A DNA stretch of 64,000 nt from CAZZBM01 sp964652255 (GTDB lineage: Bacteria; Bdellovibrionota; Bacteriovoracia; Bacteriovoracales; CAZZBM01). The DNA is taken from assembly GCA_964652255.1 (NCBI GenBank), contig CAZZBM010000001.1, positions 681,961 to 745,960 of the forward strand, in the 5' to 3' direction. The notes below the pieces were generated by a model. That model was given only the letters and a program-made list of their open reading frames with translations, searched no databases and was not told the DNA's origin. Shown here piece after piece: positions 25,596 to 33,409 of this stretch; the first letter of the stretch is position 1, and each line of letters opens with the position of its first letter. Position numbers and translations under genes: made by a program.

Positions 25596-26490
25596 TTTAT
25601 TTTTAACAGGTTTTTTAACACTTTATCATCTTTCAACGATTTATTTTTTTCCTTTTCTCTTACCAGGGTGTTCTGAAACGAGTTTTTTTTCCTGTGATAC
25701 GGTTTTGACCTCTCCCCTTTCTCAAATCTTTGGAGTTCCTTTAGCTTTTTTTGGTTTCATTTTAGGGTTTTTAGCTTTTTTTGCCAAGGATCGTGAAGAA
25801 ACTTATAAAATTTTACTTGCTCTTAATTTAATAGGTTGTCTACTTCTCTTTCTTTATACCACTTTTTATCTTCAGTCCTTTTGTCCTTATTGTTTTTCTT
25901 ATTATATTTTATCTACACTTCTTTTTCTCATTTACAGAAAATATTCTTTTGAATGGTCTCAAAAAAATATCCTTTTCTTCTCTTTTATAGGCTTATCTCT
26001 TCTTCTTGTTTATATTCTTGTTATTTTTTTTACTAAGCCAAAAAAAGAAGTTTTAAAGACTTATTGTCAAAAAATAGAAATCCCCCTTCCTCTTGGAATT
26101 GCTCTTGAGATTCACTCTGGTCCAAAAGTAACCATCATAGGAGATTTTGATTGTCCTTCTTGTAAAAAATTAGTGACTTATTTAAAGGCAAAAGATTTAA
26201 ATCTTTTTTATGTTCCTTATCCTTTAAATACTGAGTGTAATCATTTGGTTAAAAAAACAAAACATAAACATTCTTGTGAAAAAACTTATTATGCTTTAAA
26301 ATACAGAACTTATCCTCCTGACGAAGTGAAAGAGGGAGATTTTGAAGAAGAAAAATTTCAATTAAAAAGAATGCTAGAAGATTTAAAATTAGATTTAAAG
26401 ATTTTACCTGTTCTTATTGTTAAAGATTATTTTTGTCCTGGATTAATTAATGAAAATTTAATAGATCAAGTTTTAAATGAAGTGCTTTGA
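25570..26490 (+). CDS. VKOR-thioredoxin-like fusion (disulfide bond formation)
   Basis: A 306-residue protein. The N-terminal half is a vitamin K epoxide reductase domain: about five membrane helices, paired Cys in the loop around CSETSFFSCD, the SPLSQIFGVPLAFFG signature and the redox motif CPYC near residue 115. The C-terminal part is a thioredoxin-like domain with CPSC in GDFDCPSCKK. It should oxidise periplasmic proteins with a quinone as acceptor, doing the jobs of DsbB and DsbA in one polypeptide. It fits a cell with secreted Cys proteins such as EndA. The start overlaps divergent rluD; the end overlaps tatD by 14 bp. Confidence 0.85.
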   Translation: MVFLIASLILFLTGFLTLYHLSTIYFFPFLLPGCSETSFFSCDTVLTSPLSQIFGVPLAFFGFILGFLAFFAKDREETYKILLALNLIGCLLLFLYTTFYLQSFCPYCFSYYILSTLLFLIYRKYSFEWSQKNILFFSFIGLSLLLVYILVIFFTKPKKEVLKTYCQKIEIPLPLGIALEIHSGPKVTIIGDFDCPSCKKLVTYLKAKDLNLFYVPYPLNTECNHLVKKTKHKHSCEKTYYALKYRTYPPDEVKEGDFEEEKFQLKRMLEDLKLDLKILPVLIVKDYFCPGLINENLIDQVLNEVL

Positions 26491-27211
26491 TACTCATGCT
26501 CACTTGGATTTTTATTCTCTAGAAGAGCAACAAGAAATCTTAAAAACTTGTCAGGAGAAAGAAGTTTCTTTTCTTCATTTAGCCATTGAAGAGTCTAAAT
26601 ATGAATTTTTAGATCAATACCAATATCCTTATGCTATAGGAGTTCATCCTCTTTATGGTGAATTTTGTAGTGAAAATTATATCTTAAATATAAAAAAATA
26701 TCTCACTCAATCATGGGCTATTGGTGAAATTGGCTTAGATGCTTCTAGAAAAGAAGTCGATGAAAAACAACTTCTTCTTTTTAAAGAACAATTAAATCTC
26801 GCTATAGCATTTAAAAAACCTGTCATTATTCATACAAGAGATGCTAGTGAGCTCACTAAAAAAATTCTTCAAGAGTACTCAGGTGTTTTTGTATTACATA
26901 GTTTTACAGGAGATGATCTTCTTTATCAATTTGCTCTAGATTCAAATTGTTACATTGGTCTTAATGGAATGATCACTTTTAAAAAAAATCAAATATTAAG
27001 AGATAAAATTAAAACAATAAATCCTAAAAGGATTCTTCTCGAAACAGATAGTCCTTTTTTAACACCAGAACCCTATAGAGGTCATAAAAATAAACCTTAT
27101 CATGTTCTTGAGGTGTTAAGTTGTTTAAATGAGGTTTTTTCTAAAGATTTAACTCGTCTTATTCTTCATAATACTGAAGAATTTTTTCAGAAAGAGATTA
27201 AAGTGTACTGA
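26477..27211 (+). CDS. tatD: TatD-family metal-dependent hydrolase/DNase
   Basis: A 244-residue TIM-barrel hydrolase with metal ligands in FDTHAHLD, IGEIGLD, IIHTRDA, VLHSFTG and LETDSPFL. TatD proteins are 3'-5' exonucleases involved in DNA repair, and some act as D-aminoacyl-tRNA hydrolases. The reading frame is intact and of usual length. It overlaps the VKOR gene by 14 bp, so the two are likely cotranscribed. Confidence 0.92.
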   Translation: MKCFDTHAHLDFYSLEEQQEILKTCQEKEVSFLHLAIEESKYEFLDQYQYPYAIGVHPLYGEFCSENYILNIKKYLTQSWAIGEIGLDASRKEVDEKQLLLFKEQLNLAIAFKKPVIIHTRDASELTKKILQEYSGVFVLHSFTGDDLLYQFALDSNCYIGLNGMITFKKNQILRDKIKTINPKRILLETDSPFLTPEPYRGHKNKPYHVLEVLSCLNEVFSKDLTRLILHNTEEFFQKEIKVY

Positions 27212-27899
27212 AAAAATCGCTAATATCCTCTTCTGCTCTAGGGGAATAAATAAGAGACATTTTTATAAGAAAAGTAATATTATTCTCATTATTGTCCTCA
27301 AAGTTGGGCAATAAGTCATTAAAGTTCATAATGAAAAAAGTTTTTAATTTTTCATTTATCTCATTGCTGATTTTTTCTTCAGGAGATTTTATAAGATGAA
27401 ATTGAGTTAAAATTTTTTTAAGAAAAGATTTTTTTAAATCATTTTCATATTGATTTAATTTTTTATTGTATGTTAGAATATTTATATCAAATGATGTTTG
27501 ATTTGTTTTATCGATTACAGTGAGTTCTTTCATTAAATGATCTAAAAAAGAATACAGAATTAAGGTCTTAAAAAAAGATCTAGGAAAACTATTAACTAAA
27601 GCCATTTTTTGAATTTTTTGGTAGGCGACTTCATAATAGATTTTTTTTGTAAAATCTTTTTCATCATTAATAATAGATTTAAGTGAGGTAATAAATGGAG
27701 TGAAAATATTAAGATATTTTTCGTAAAAAATAAAATACTTTTTATTAAAAAAATTTAAATCAAATTTAGCTTCTTTTTTTAGAAAAATAATATGAAGAAA
27801 ATAACCTTGTTCATATGTTTTTTTAAAAACTTCTCTTAAAGTAGAATATCTTGCTTTGTCTTCAGAAGTTCCATCAATGAAAGATTTGAAATCATCCAT
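27198..27899 (-). CDS. Hypothetical protein, probably the 3' part of a frameshifted secreted gene
   Basis: A 233-residue helical, Lys/Phe-rich protein with no recognised family. It overlaps the signal-peptide gene at 27836 by 64 bp in another frame, an unusual overlap here. The frame is open upstream of its ATG across an A-rich stretch (27921-27938). A single-base indel could therefore join the two into one exported protein of about 330 residues. Alternatively the two are real overlapping genes. The tail overlaps tatD by 14 bp. Confidence 0.4.
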   Translation of the reverse strand: MDDFKSFIDGTSEDKARYSTLREVFKKTYEQGYFLHIIFLKKEAKFDLNFFNKKYFIFYEKYLNIFTPFITSLKSIINDEKDFTKKIYYEVAYQKIQKMALVNSFPRSFFKTLILYSFLDHLMKELTVIDKTNQTSFDINILTYNKKLNQYENDLKKSFLKKILTQFHLIKSPEEKISNEINEKLKTFFIMNFNDLLPNFEDNNENNITFLIKMSLIYSPRAEEDISDFFSTL

Positions 27900-28192
27900 G
27901 AATGTAACATTGGCTCTTCTTGTTTTTCTATTTTTCCAAACAATGAGTTAAATTCATGATAGTTTTCTGAATCTATGTTAACGTCATTATTTATTGTTTT
28001 CTGTGTTTGAACAATTAATTCTTGAAGATTTTTAAAGGTTTCAAGAGTTAATTGATGAAGTCTGTTAACTTCATCAATATCTGATCCATGGGCATAGGGT
28101 TGAATTAAAGCAGTGAATAAAAAAAGTTTAAAGATGGTTATCAACATCATAAGAATAAGTATAATCTGAAATTCATAAAATGTCAATAACAT
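27836..28192 (-). CDS. Signal-peptide-bearing short protein (5' part of a possible broken gene)
   Basis: A 118-residue product. An N-terminal hydrophobic signal ends near AHG (about residue 36), followed by a helical, Gln/Asn-rich segment. An internal Met (residue 15 or 16) may be the true start. The last 20 residues are read in a different frame from the better-looking downstream coding sequence at 27198, so they may be spurious. No family was recognised. Confidence 0.4.
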   Translation of the reverse strand: MLLTFYEFQIILILMMLITIFKLFLFTALIQPYAHGSDIDEVNRLHQLTLETFKNLQELIVQTQKTINNDVNIDSENYHEFNSLFGKIEKQEEPMLHSWMISNLSLMELLKTKQDILL

Positions 28193-28239
28193 TGAGCAAT
28201 AAATACAAAATTATAGAGTAAAATATTGACAATAACTTC

Positions 28240-28680
28240 GTGATCTTATTAAAAATTGTTCAGATATCTATTAGAAAAGTTATTACTGAATTTAACAGTG
28301 AAGAGCTAAATGAAAAAAGAAATAATTTGGTAGATTTTAAAAATGAAGAAATGGATAAAGAAATAGCTTCTTTGGGTATAAGTATTGAAAAAGCTCAGAT
28401 TCGGGATTTAACTTTTCCAAAAACAATTCAGGACTTATTTGCTAAACATTTAGAATCAAAGATTAGAGCTAGAGCAGATCTTGAAAATGCAAGAACAGCT
28501 GTTGCAACAGCCAGAGCATTAAAAAATGCTTCTGAACTCATGAAAGATGATGAAAATATTAAATTTTTTCAAATCCTAGAAACTATGACTAAAATTGCAG
28601 AAAAAGGAAGGCATACTTTTATGATAGGAGATGTTCATCAGTTAACAAAAAATAGTTATTTTAAAAGTAAGATGATTTAA
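28240..28680 (+). pseudogene. Truncated stomatin/slipin (SPFH-domain) protein
   Basis: A 146-residue frame starting at GTG. It matches only the C-terminal half of stomatin-like SPFH proteins: the NEEMDKEIASLGISIEKAQI segment, RDLTFPKTIQ, then a long Ala/Arg-rich helix and an ILETMTKIAEKG block near the end. The membrane anchor and the first half of the SPFH domain are missing. Only 47 bp separate it from the divergent gene at 28192, so the 5' part was probably lost by deletion. It could still make a soluble coiled-coil protein. Confidence 0.6.
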
Positions 28681-28890
28681 GGATATCTTTAGTTTTTCTG
28701 AAGATATCTTGGTAGTGAATATCTCTTTAATCGCATTTTCAATATTTGGTGAGATATTAGTCTTTGGAATATAACTACTATCAAAAAAGATCTAAATATA
28801 TTATTAGATTGTTGAATATATTCTAATAAAGGTCTTTGAAAATGATTGCTAAGAAGATCTTCATAATATTTTTTAATATTTCATCGCTCA
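28642..28890 (-). pseudogene. Frameshifted coding remnant, unknown family
   Basis: This stretch has no intact gene. On the minus strand, bases about 28880 to 28786 translate without stops (begins NIKKYYEDLLSNHF) and then, after a +/-1 shift at the run of A at 28782-28789, the frame continues (FDSSYIPKTNISPNIENAI) to a TAA at 28642. The two halves together give about 75 residues with protein-like composition. A GATATCTT/AAGATATC inverted repeat (28682-28689 / 28701-28708) lies inside. No family was recognised. Confidence 0.4.
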
Positions 28891-28968
28891 ATAATAACCT
28901 TTATATGGCTTTAAGAAACAAGAAGGTTTATGAAATTGACTAAAACACCTTTTCTGGCTTAAATCTAG

Positions 28969-29727
28969 ATGGTGCTTTCTTTAAATAAGTGTCAAGAAGA
29001 AGATAAGAGATGTTTTGTTGTTCTTGGGCAAGACCTTGGTAGGGTGGACAATAGTCTTAGGTTTTTACTAAGTAAAAATAATAAACTCATTTTGTGGTCA
29101 GATTATGAGGTAGATTTAAACTTGCTGGTGAATTCTTTAAAAGAAGAAATTTATTTAGCTGAAGATGATCTTAAAACTCTCATGTCTTTATCTAGGGTTA
29201 AGATCATTTTTTGGACAAAAAAAGATCTAACAATAGAAGGAGTAAGATCAGTGGCTAGTTTTTTAGTTCATGAAGACTTTGAAAGAGCTTATAAAAAAGA
29301 TTTTATGAATAAAATTTTCTCAGACTATGAAAGAAATAAAAAATATATTGGATTTGATTTTGAACAAGCCTTAGAGGTTTTGAATAAGTGTTATCAGTCT
29401 TCTTTAGTTCTAGGGAAAAGTTTTAAAAATGTTGATTTAAAAAAAATCTTACCTAAAGTAAAAAAAATATTTTTAGAAAAAAATAAAGTAGATCATGAAA
29501 AAGTATTTTCTGTAGATGATTTTTTTTTAGAAGAAAAAGATACTTTTTTATGTCTTGGGTTAAATTCTAATCAAGAAAAAATACTTCATGAAATGAAAAG
29601 ACATGAAGGATTGAAATTTTTTTTTGGAGAAAAGCTAGGAAAAGAAGATGTTTTTGATTATCAAGGATTTGGTCATCAGTCTGCTTTGCATTATTTAATT
29701 GAAGATTCATTACCGGTGTTAGAATGA
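28969..29727 (+). CDS. Degenerate phosphoglycerate kinase-like protein
   Basis: A 252-residue protein, against about 390 for Pgk, in the usual pgk position before tpiA-secG. Pgk-like traces run in order: RFLLSKNNKLILWS (the LLEKGAKVIL strand), an ASFLVHEDF stretch, CLGLNSNQEKIL (the ALDIGPKT region), KEDVFDY (GPMGVFE) and GFGHQSALHYLIEDSLPVLE (the TGGGASLEFLEGK-LPG end). The RVDFNVP substrate site, the DxxGxxHR loop and the Gly-rich nucleotide site are missing or altered. It is therefore unlikely to be an active kinase. It overlaps tpiA by 4 bp. The identification leans on synteny. Confidence 0.6.
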   Translation: MVLSLNKCQEEDKRCFVVLGQDLGRVDNSLRFLLSKNNKLILWSDYEVDLNLLVNSLKEEIYLAEDDLKTLMSLSRVKIIFWTKKDLTIEGVRSVASFLVHEDFERAYKKDFMNKIFSDYERNKKYIGFDFEQALEVLNKCYQSSLVLGKSFKNVDLKKILPKVKKIFLEKNKVDHEKVFSVDDFFLEEKDTFLCLGLNSNQEKILHEMKRHEGLKFFFGEKLGKEDVFDYQGFGHQSALHYLIEDSLPVLE

Positions 29728-30347
29728 GAGTGATTGGTAATTTTAAAATGAATTTATTGTTAAAAGATCTTATCTCTTATGAGCAAAGTTCTCAAAATCT
29801 TTGGATAGCACCTCAGCTTTGTCATCTTTCTTATTTTAAAAATAAAAATTTAAATCTAGGAGCTCAAAACTGTCATTATGAGTTAGAGGGTCCTTTTACA
29901 GGAGAGATCTCGCCTAAAGCTTTAAAAGACCTAGGAGTGAAATTTGTTCTTCTTAATCACAAGGAAAGACAAGGTGATCTTTTTTTAGAAAAAAGGGTTC
30001 AGAAAGCTTTAGAAGTAGGATTAGAAGTTATTTATTGCTTAGGAGAAGAAAAAAAAGGAGAAGAGATTAAAACTCCTTTTTATCCTCATGTGACTTATGC
30101 TTATGAACCCTACTGGTGTATTGGAAGTGGATTGGTTCCAGAAAAAAGCTACTTAGAAGAAAAACTTTCTTTTTTAAGAGAAAAAACTCAAAAAGATATT
30201 CTTTATGGGGGAAGTGTGAATAAAAAAAATATAGAATTTTTATTAGAAATCTCTTGGGATGGATTTTTGATAGGGGGAGCTAGCTTGATTTATGAAGATT
30301 TTCTTTTTTTGAATGAGACTTGCCTGAATCATGGGAAAAGGTTATAA
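29724..30347 (+). CDS. tpiA: Triosephosphate isomerase, shortened
   Basis: A 207-residue TIM barrel, about 40 residues below normal. The active site is kept: GNFKMN (catalytic Lys), LNHKER (catalytic His, with the usual GHSER altered), AYEPYWCIGSG (catalytic Glu), LYGGSV and GFLIGGASL phosphate-binding loops. It interconverts dihydroxyacetone phosphate and glyceraldehyde 3-phosphate. The gene overlaps the degenerate pgk by 4 bp and is followed by secG, a common bacterial order. Activity is likely though the barrel is trimmed. Confidence 0.85.
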   Translation: MRVIGNFKMNLLLKDLISYEQSSQNLWIAPQLCHLSYFKNKNLNLGAQNCHYELEGPFTGEISPKALKDLGVKFVLLNHKERQGDLFLEKRVQKALEVGLEVIYCLGEEKKGEEIKTPFYPHVTYAYEPYWCIGSGLVPEKSYLEEKLSFLREKTQKDILYGGSVNKKNIEFLLEISWDGFLIGGASLIYEDFLFLNETCLNHGKRL

Positions 30348-30356
30348 GAAAAAAAT

Positions 30357-30599
30357 ATGTTAAAAGGTTTAATTATATTACAAGTTGTTGTTTGTACTTT
30401 ACTTGTAGTGATTGTTTTATTTCAGTTTGGTAAAGGTGCTGAAACAGGTTCATTTTCAAACAGTTCTTTTGGTCCAGCTCCTTCAAAAATGAACTTTATG
30501 ACAAAATTAACAGCTCTTCTAGCTCTTGTTTTTATGGTGAATTCTTTAGCTATTACAAGAATTCAAGCAAGAGATTCTCAAAAATCTATTCTTGACTAA
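30357..30599 (+). CDS. secG: Protein translocase subunit SecG
   Basis: An 80-residue membrane protein with two hydrophobic helices separated by the SecG loop (VLFQFGKGAETGSF). SecG joins SecYE in the inner-membrane translocon and assists SecA-driven export. It lies 9 bp after tpiA. Its stop codon region also carries the -35 box of the tRNA-Leu promoter. Confidence 0.9.
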   Translation: MLKGLIILQVVVCTLLVVIVLFQFGKGAETGSFSNSSFGPAPSKMNFMTKLTALLALVFMVNSLAITRIQARDSQKSILD

Positions 30600-30619
30600 G
30601 ATTAAAACTATCCTATACA
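30592..30619 (+). promoter_or_regulatory. Sigma-70-type promoter for tRNA-Leu
   Basis: TTGACT (30592-30597), a 16-bp spacer and TATACA (30614-30619) place a start point a few bases before the tRNA at 30630. The -35 box overlaps the end of secG. Confidence 0.55.
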
Positions 30620-30629
30620 AAGATAAAAA

Positions 30630-30713
30630 GCCCAAATGGTGAAATTGGCAGACACGCTAGACTTAGGATCTAGTGCCTTGTGCGTGGGGGTTCAAGTCCC
30701 TCTTTGGGCACCA
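30630..30713 (+). tRNA. tRNA-Leu (anticodon TAG)
   Basis: An 84-nt class II tRNA. Acceptor GCCCAAA pairs with TTTGGGC, the anticodon stem CTAGA/TCTAG encloses CTTAGGA (anticodon TAG), there is a long variable arm, a TTCAAGT T-loop, discriminator A and an encoded CCA. Confidence 0.97.
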
Positions 30714-31028
30714 ATATTTATTCAATAAACCTTAAATAAAAAAAATAAGTCAATGAAAAAATATTTATTTTTTTATTGAAGAGTTCTCTTGTTTTTTTTA
30801 TAAATATGAAGAAATTTATTATTATTATTTCTTTATTGTGATTCTAAGATTTTCACTGATGAAAATAAAAAAGAATATATTTTAGATCATTATTGCTTGA
30901 ATTTATATTCTATCAAAGTGACTATATGCATTTCATTATTGTAATTATAATTTGTTTTTTTATATTACCCCTCTAATAATGATGTTTGAGTTTTGAGAAT
31001 AGAATTTATAGATATTATTTAAATTAAA
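30714..31028. other. 315-bp gene-free gap
   Basis: A very AT-rich gap between tRNA-Leu and the convergent gene at 31029. It holds an AT hairpin-like stretch (CAAT...ATTG, about 30751-30778), a TTGAAG-17 bp-TATAAA promoter-like pair at 30776-30804, and the frameshifted small frame at 30806-30944. Nothing else is recognisable. It is the only convergent junction in the window with a real spacer. Confidence 0.5.
30806..30944 (+). pseudogene. Possible frameshifted small lipoprotein
   Basis: ATG at 30806 begins MKKFIIIISLL and hits a stop at once. Skipping one T at 30836 continues as CDSKIFTDENKKEYILDHYC and runs to a TAA at 30942-30944. A Lys-rich start, hydrophobic run and then Cys resemble a lipoprotein signal, though the residue before Cys is not typical. 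The upstream TATAAA is too close to the ATG for normal initiation. It may be chance. Confidence 0.25.
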
Positions 31029-31949
31029 TTACTTGACCACTTGAAATAAACTCTTTGGATCAACATAGAGATAGATGATGTTTAAATCTGGAAGTTCTTT
31101 GAATTTTTTAGAATAAAATTTTAAATATTGAATGAAATCTTTTTTAAAAACAAGAGATTCTAATTCTTGAACCGAACTTTGAGTTAGAGATTGAATATTT
31201 GTAGAAATAAGACAAATTTTTCTCTCGGGACTTAAAATAAACTCATTCTTTTCTTGAGGATGAAGCCCAAAAAGAAGATGATCTCCTTGTTGGTAGTATT
31301 GAACTTGAAAGGTCTTATGATGAAAAATAAGATAGGTGTAGTTAAGATCTTTTAAAAAATTGAGAATTTCAGAAAGAGATCTTTCTTTGAAGAATGTTTC
31401 AGAATAGTTTAATTGAAAAGTATTCATGGCTTCTAGTTGAGAAGTGGAGATAGAAAGAAGATGGGTTTTTTGATCTTCTTGATAGGAATCAAAAAAACCT
31501 ATCACAGAAGAATCTCCTAAAAAGTAAGTCCCTTCTAGGTGAAGTCCTTTGTAATAGACCTTTCTCCTGGGATAGATTCTGTAGTAGATGTTAAGTGCCT
31601 TTTCTTTAATAGAAATTATTTTTTTTAAAGAAAAAAGATAGTGCCACTGATCAATTGGTATTTTCTTAAAATCATTATAAAGAATACTTTGAGGGTGATA
31701 AGACTTTTTTTCATGAACAAATAAGTAACCTTTCATAAAAGGAAGTAGTTCTTGAGGAGGGTGACATTCAAAAAAAATGAAAAATTGATCCTTCACTAGA
31801 TCTTGAGTTAAATCTTTTAACAGAATGGAGTTTTTTTCAGGAAAATTCACAAGATACACAAAGGATTGATCGACAAAAAGAAATTCTTTCTTTATAAGAA
31901 TCTTGTGCTCAAAATGAAGTTTGAGGTTAAAAATTTGCCTGAAAGGCAA
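31029..31949 (-). CDS. Hypothetical protein, unknown function
   Basis: A 306-residue soluble protein with an aromatic- and Lys-rich composition and no signal peptide. No family or catalytic motif was recognised; the middle (about residues 140-230) looks like alternating strands and helices. It is divergent from ybeY and its first 36 bp overlap the ybeY 5' end if both starts are right. Its stop faces the gene-free gap after tRNA-Leu. Confidence 0.5.
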   Translation of the reverse strand: MPFRQIFNLKLHFEHKILIKKEFLFVDQSFVYLVNFPEKNSILLKDLTQDLVKDQFFIFFECHPPQELLPFMKGYLFVHEKKSYHPQSILYNDFKKIPIDQWHYLFSLKKIISIKEKALNIYYRIYPRRKVYYKGLHLEGTYFLGDSSVIGFFDSYQEDQKTHLLSISTSQLEAMNTFQLNYSETFFKERSLSEILNFLKDLNYTYLIFHHKTFQVQYYQQGDHLLFGLHPQEKNEFILSPERKICLISTNIQSLTQSSVQELESLVFKKDFIQYLKFYSKKFKELPDLNIIYLYVDPKSLFQVVK

Positions 31950-32333
31950 TTTTTAACCCTAGGAAAGAAGATTTTTAAAATTTTTCAAGAAATAGAAAAA
32001 AAGAACTATGCTGTAGATCTTCTTTTTGTAGGATCTAAAAAAATGCAACAGTTAAATTTAACTTATAGAAAAAAAAATAAAGATACAGATGTCTTGTCTT
32101 TTCCTTTACAGGTTGTTCAAAATAAGAAATTATTTTTGGGAGATATTGTTTTTAGTAAAAATGAACTCTTAAAACAAGGGAAAGAAGAAGGATTGAATTT
32201 TGTCTTTTCTAAGCTTTTTATTCATGGATTGTATCATTTGTTGGGTTACACTCATGAGAGAGAAGATGATTATAAAAAAATGTTAAAAAAAGAAAAATTT
32301 CTTATGAAAAAGGTACTAGATGGAAGATCTTAA
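31914..32333 (+). CDS. ybeY: Endoribonuclease YbeY (rRNA maturation factor)
   Basis: The ATG at 31914 (MKFEVKNLPERQFL) fits the family N-terminus better than the in-frame start at 31866, giving 139 residues. The zinc-binding triad is present as HGLYHLLGYTHE, and the RKKNKDTDVLSFP segment is the family hallmark. YbeY matures the 16S rRNA 3' end and helps remove defective ribosomes. The 3' end overlaps the true start of prfB by 14 bp. Confidence 0.92.
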   Translation: MKFEVKNLPERQFLTLGKKIFKIFQEIEKKNYAVDLLFVGSKKMQQLNLTYRKKNKDTDVLSFPLQVVQNKKLFLGDIVFSKNELLKQGKEEGLNFVFSKLFIHGLYHLLGYTHEREDDYKKMLKKEKFLMKKVLDGRS

Positions 32334-33409
32334 AAAAGAAATAGAAGATTTAAAAATTGAATTTGAAAAATTACGGAGGTCACTTTGACCTTGAGTCTAA
32401 GAAAGAAGACTTAAAAAAATATCAATTATTAAGTGAACAAGAAAATTTTTGGGAAGATCAAAAAAAAGCTCAAGATGTGCTTAAGAAAAAAAATCTCTTG
32501 GAAGAAAAGTTTGAAGAAGTAAAAACGATAGAAGACCTTTTCTCGGGTCTTGAACTTTATGAAGATCTTTTAAAAGAAGATCCTGAAGCGCAAGATCTCA
32601 TGAAAAAAGATTTTTTTCTCTTAAAAAAAACAGTTCTAGATTTAAGGCAAAAGGTTTTATTAGGACAAGAAGAAGATGCTCTCAATGCTATTGTCACTAT
32701 TCAGGCTGGGGCAGGAGGTACTGAAGCTTGTGATTGGGCGGGTATTATCCAAAGAATGGTCTTGAGATGGGTTGAAAAAAAACATTTTAAAATTCAGCCC
32801 TTAGATGAACAAGAAGGTGATGGTGCTGGCATAAAATCTTGTTCTTTTATTGTTCAAGGTTCTTATGCTTATGGATTGTTAAAATCAGAAAGTGGAATTC
32901 ATAGATTAGTGAGAATTTCTCCTTTTGATTCTGGAGCAAGAAGACATACTTCTTTTGCATCTATTTATGTCAGTCCTGAAATTGAAGATAATATAGAAAT
33001 TAAAATTGAAGAAAAAGATCTTAGAATTGATGTCTATCGTTCAGGTGGAGCTGGTGGACAATCAGTTAACACAACTGATTCTGCTGTAAGAATTACTCAT
33101 TTGCCTACAAAAATTGTTGTAACGTGTCAAAATGAAAGATCTCAAATTCAAAATAAAGCTATGGCTATGAAAATACTTAGATCTAAACTTCATCAACTAG
33201 CTTTAGAAGAAAAAAATAAAAAGAAAAATCTTCTAGAGTCAGAAAAAAAAGAAATTGGATGGGGATCACAAATTAGATCCTATGTCCTTCATCCTTATAA
33301 AATGGTTAAAGATCATAGAACAGATCTTGAAGATCATAATCCTGATGATGTTCTTGATGGTTATTTAGATCATTTTATCGCTGCCTATCTAGAATGGAGT
33401 CAATCTTGA
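32320..33409 (+). CDS. prfB: Peptide chain release factor 2, with programmed +1 frameshift
   Basis: RF2 ends translation at UGA and UAA. The real start is ATG at 32320. The first 22 codons end in CTT then an in-frame TGA (386-388 of the 32 kb block, i.e. 32386-32388), preceded by a Shine-Dalgarno-like CGGAGGT at 32374-32380. A +1 slip at CTT-T enters the GAC frame and continues to 33409. This is the classic RF2 autoregulation site. Downstream are SPF (stop-codon recognition) in VRISPFDSGA and GGQ in GAGGQSVNTTDS. Total length is about 362 residues, as normal. Confidence 0.95.
32374..32389 (+). promoter_or_regulatory. RF2 +1 programmed frameshift signal
   Basis: A Shine-Dalgarno-like CGGAGGT lies two bases before CTT-TGA-C. 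Low RF2 leads to pausing at UGA and a +1 slip from CTT to TTT, letting full RF2 be made. Spacing and sequence match the E. coli arrangement closely. It also shows that UGA is read as stop in this organism. Confidence 0.9.

Noticed and set aside
27182..27216. TTTTTTCAG/CTGAAAAAA inverted repeat as a terminator
   Set aside because: The T-run lies on the 5' arm for each strand, so the hairpin is not followed by U; it is noted only as a repeat in the tatD overlap.
28936..28964. TTGACT-17 bp-TTAAAT as the promoter of the pgk-like gene
   Set aside because: The predicted start point would fall in or after the start codon, so it cannot serve that gene as annotated.
31866..31913. Longer ybeY start at 31866
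   Set aside because: The extra residues do not match the family and would extend further into the antisense gene; ATG 31914 fits the YbeY N-terminus.
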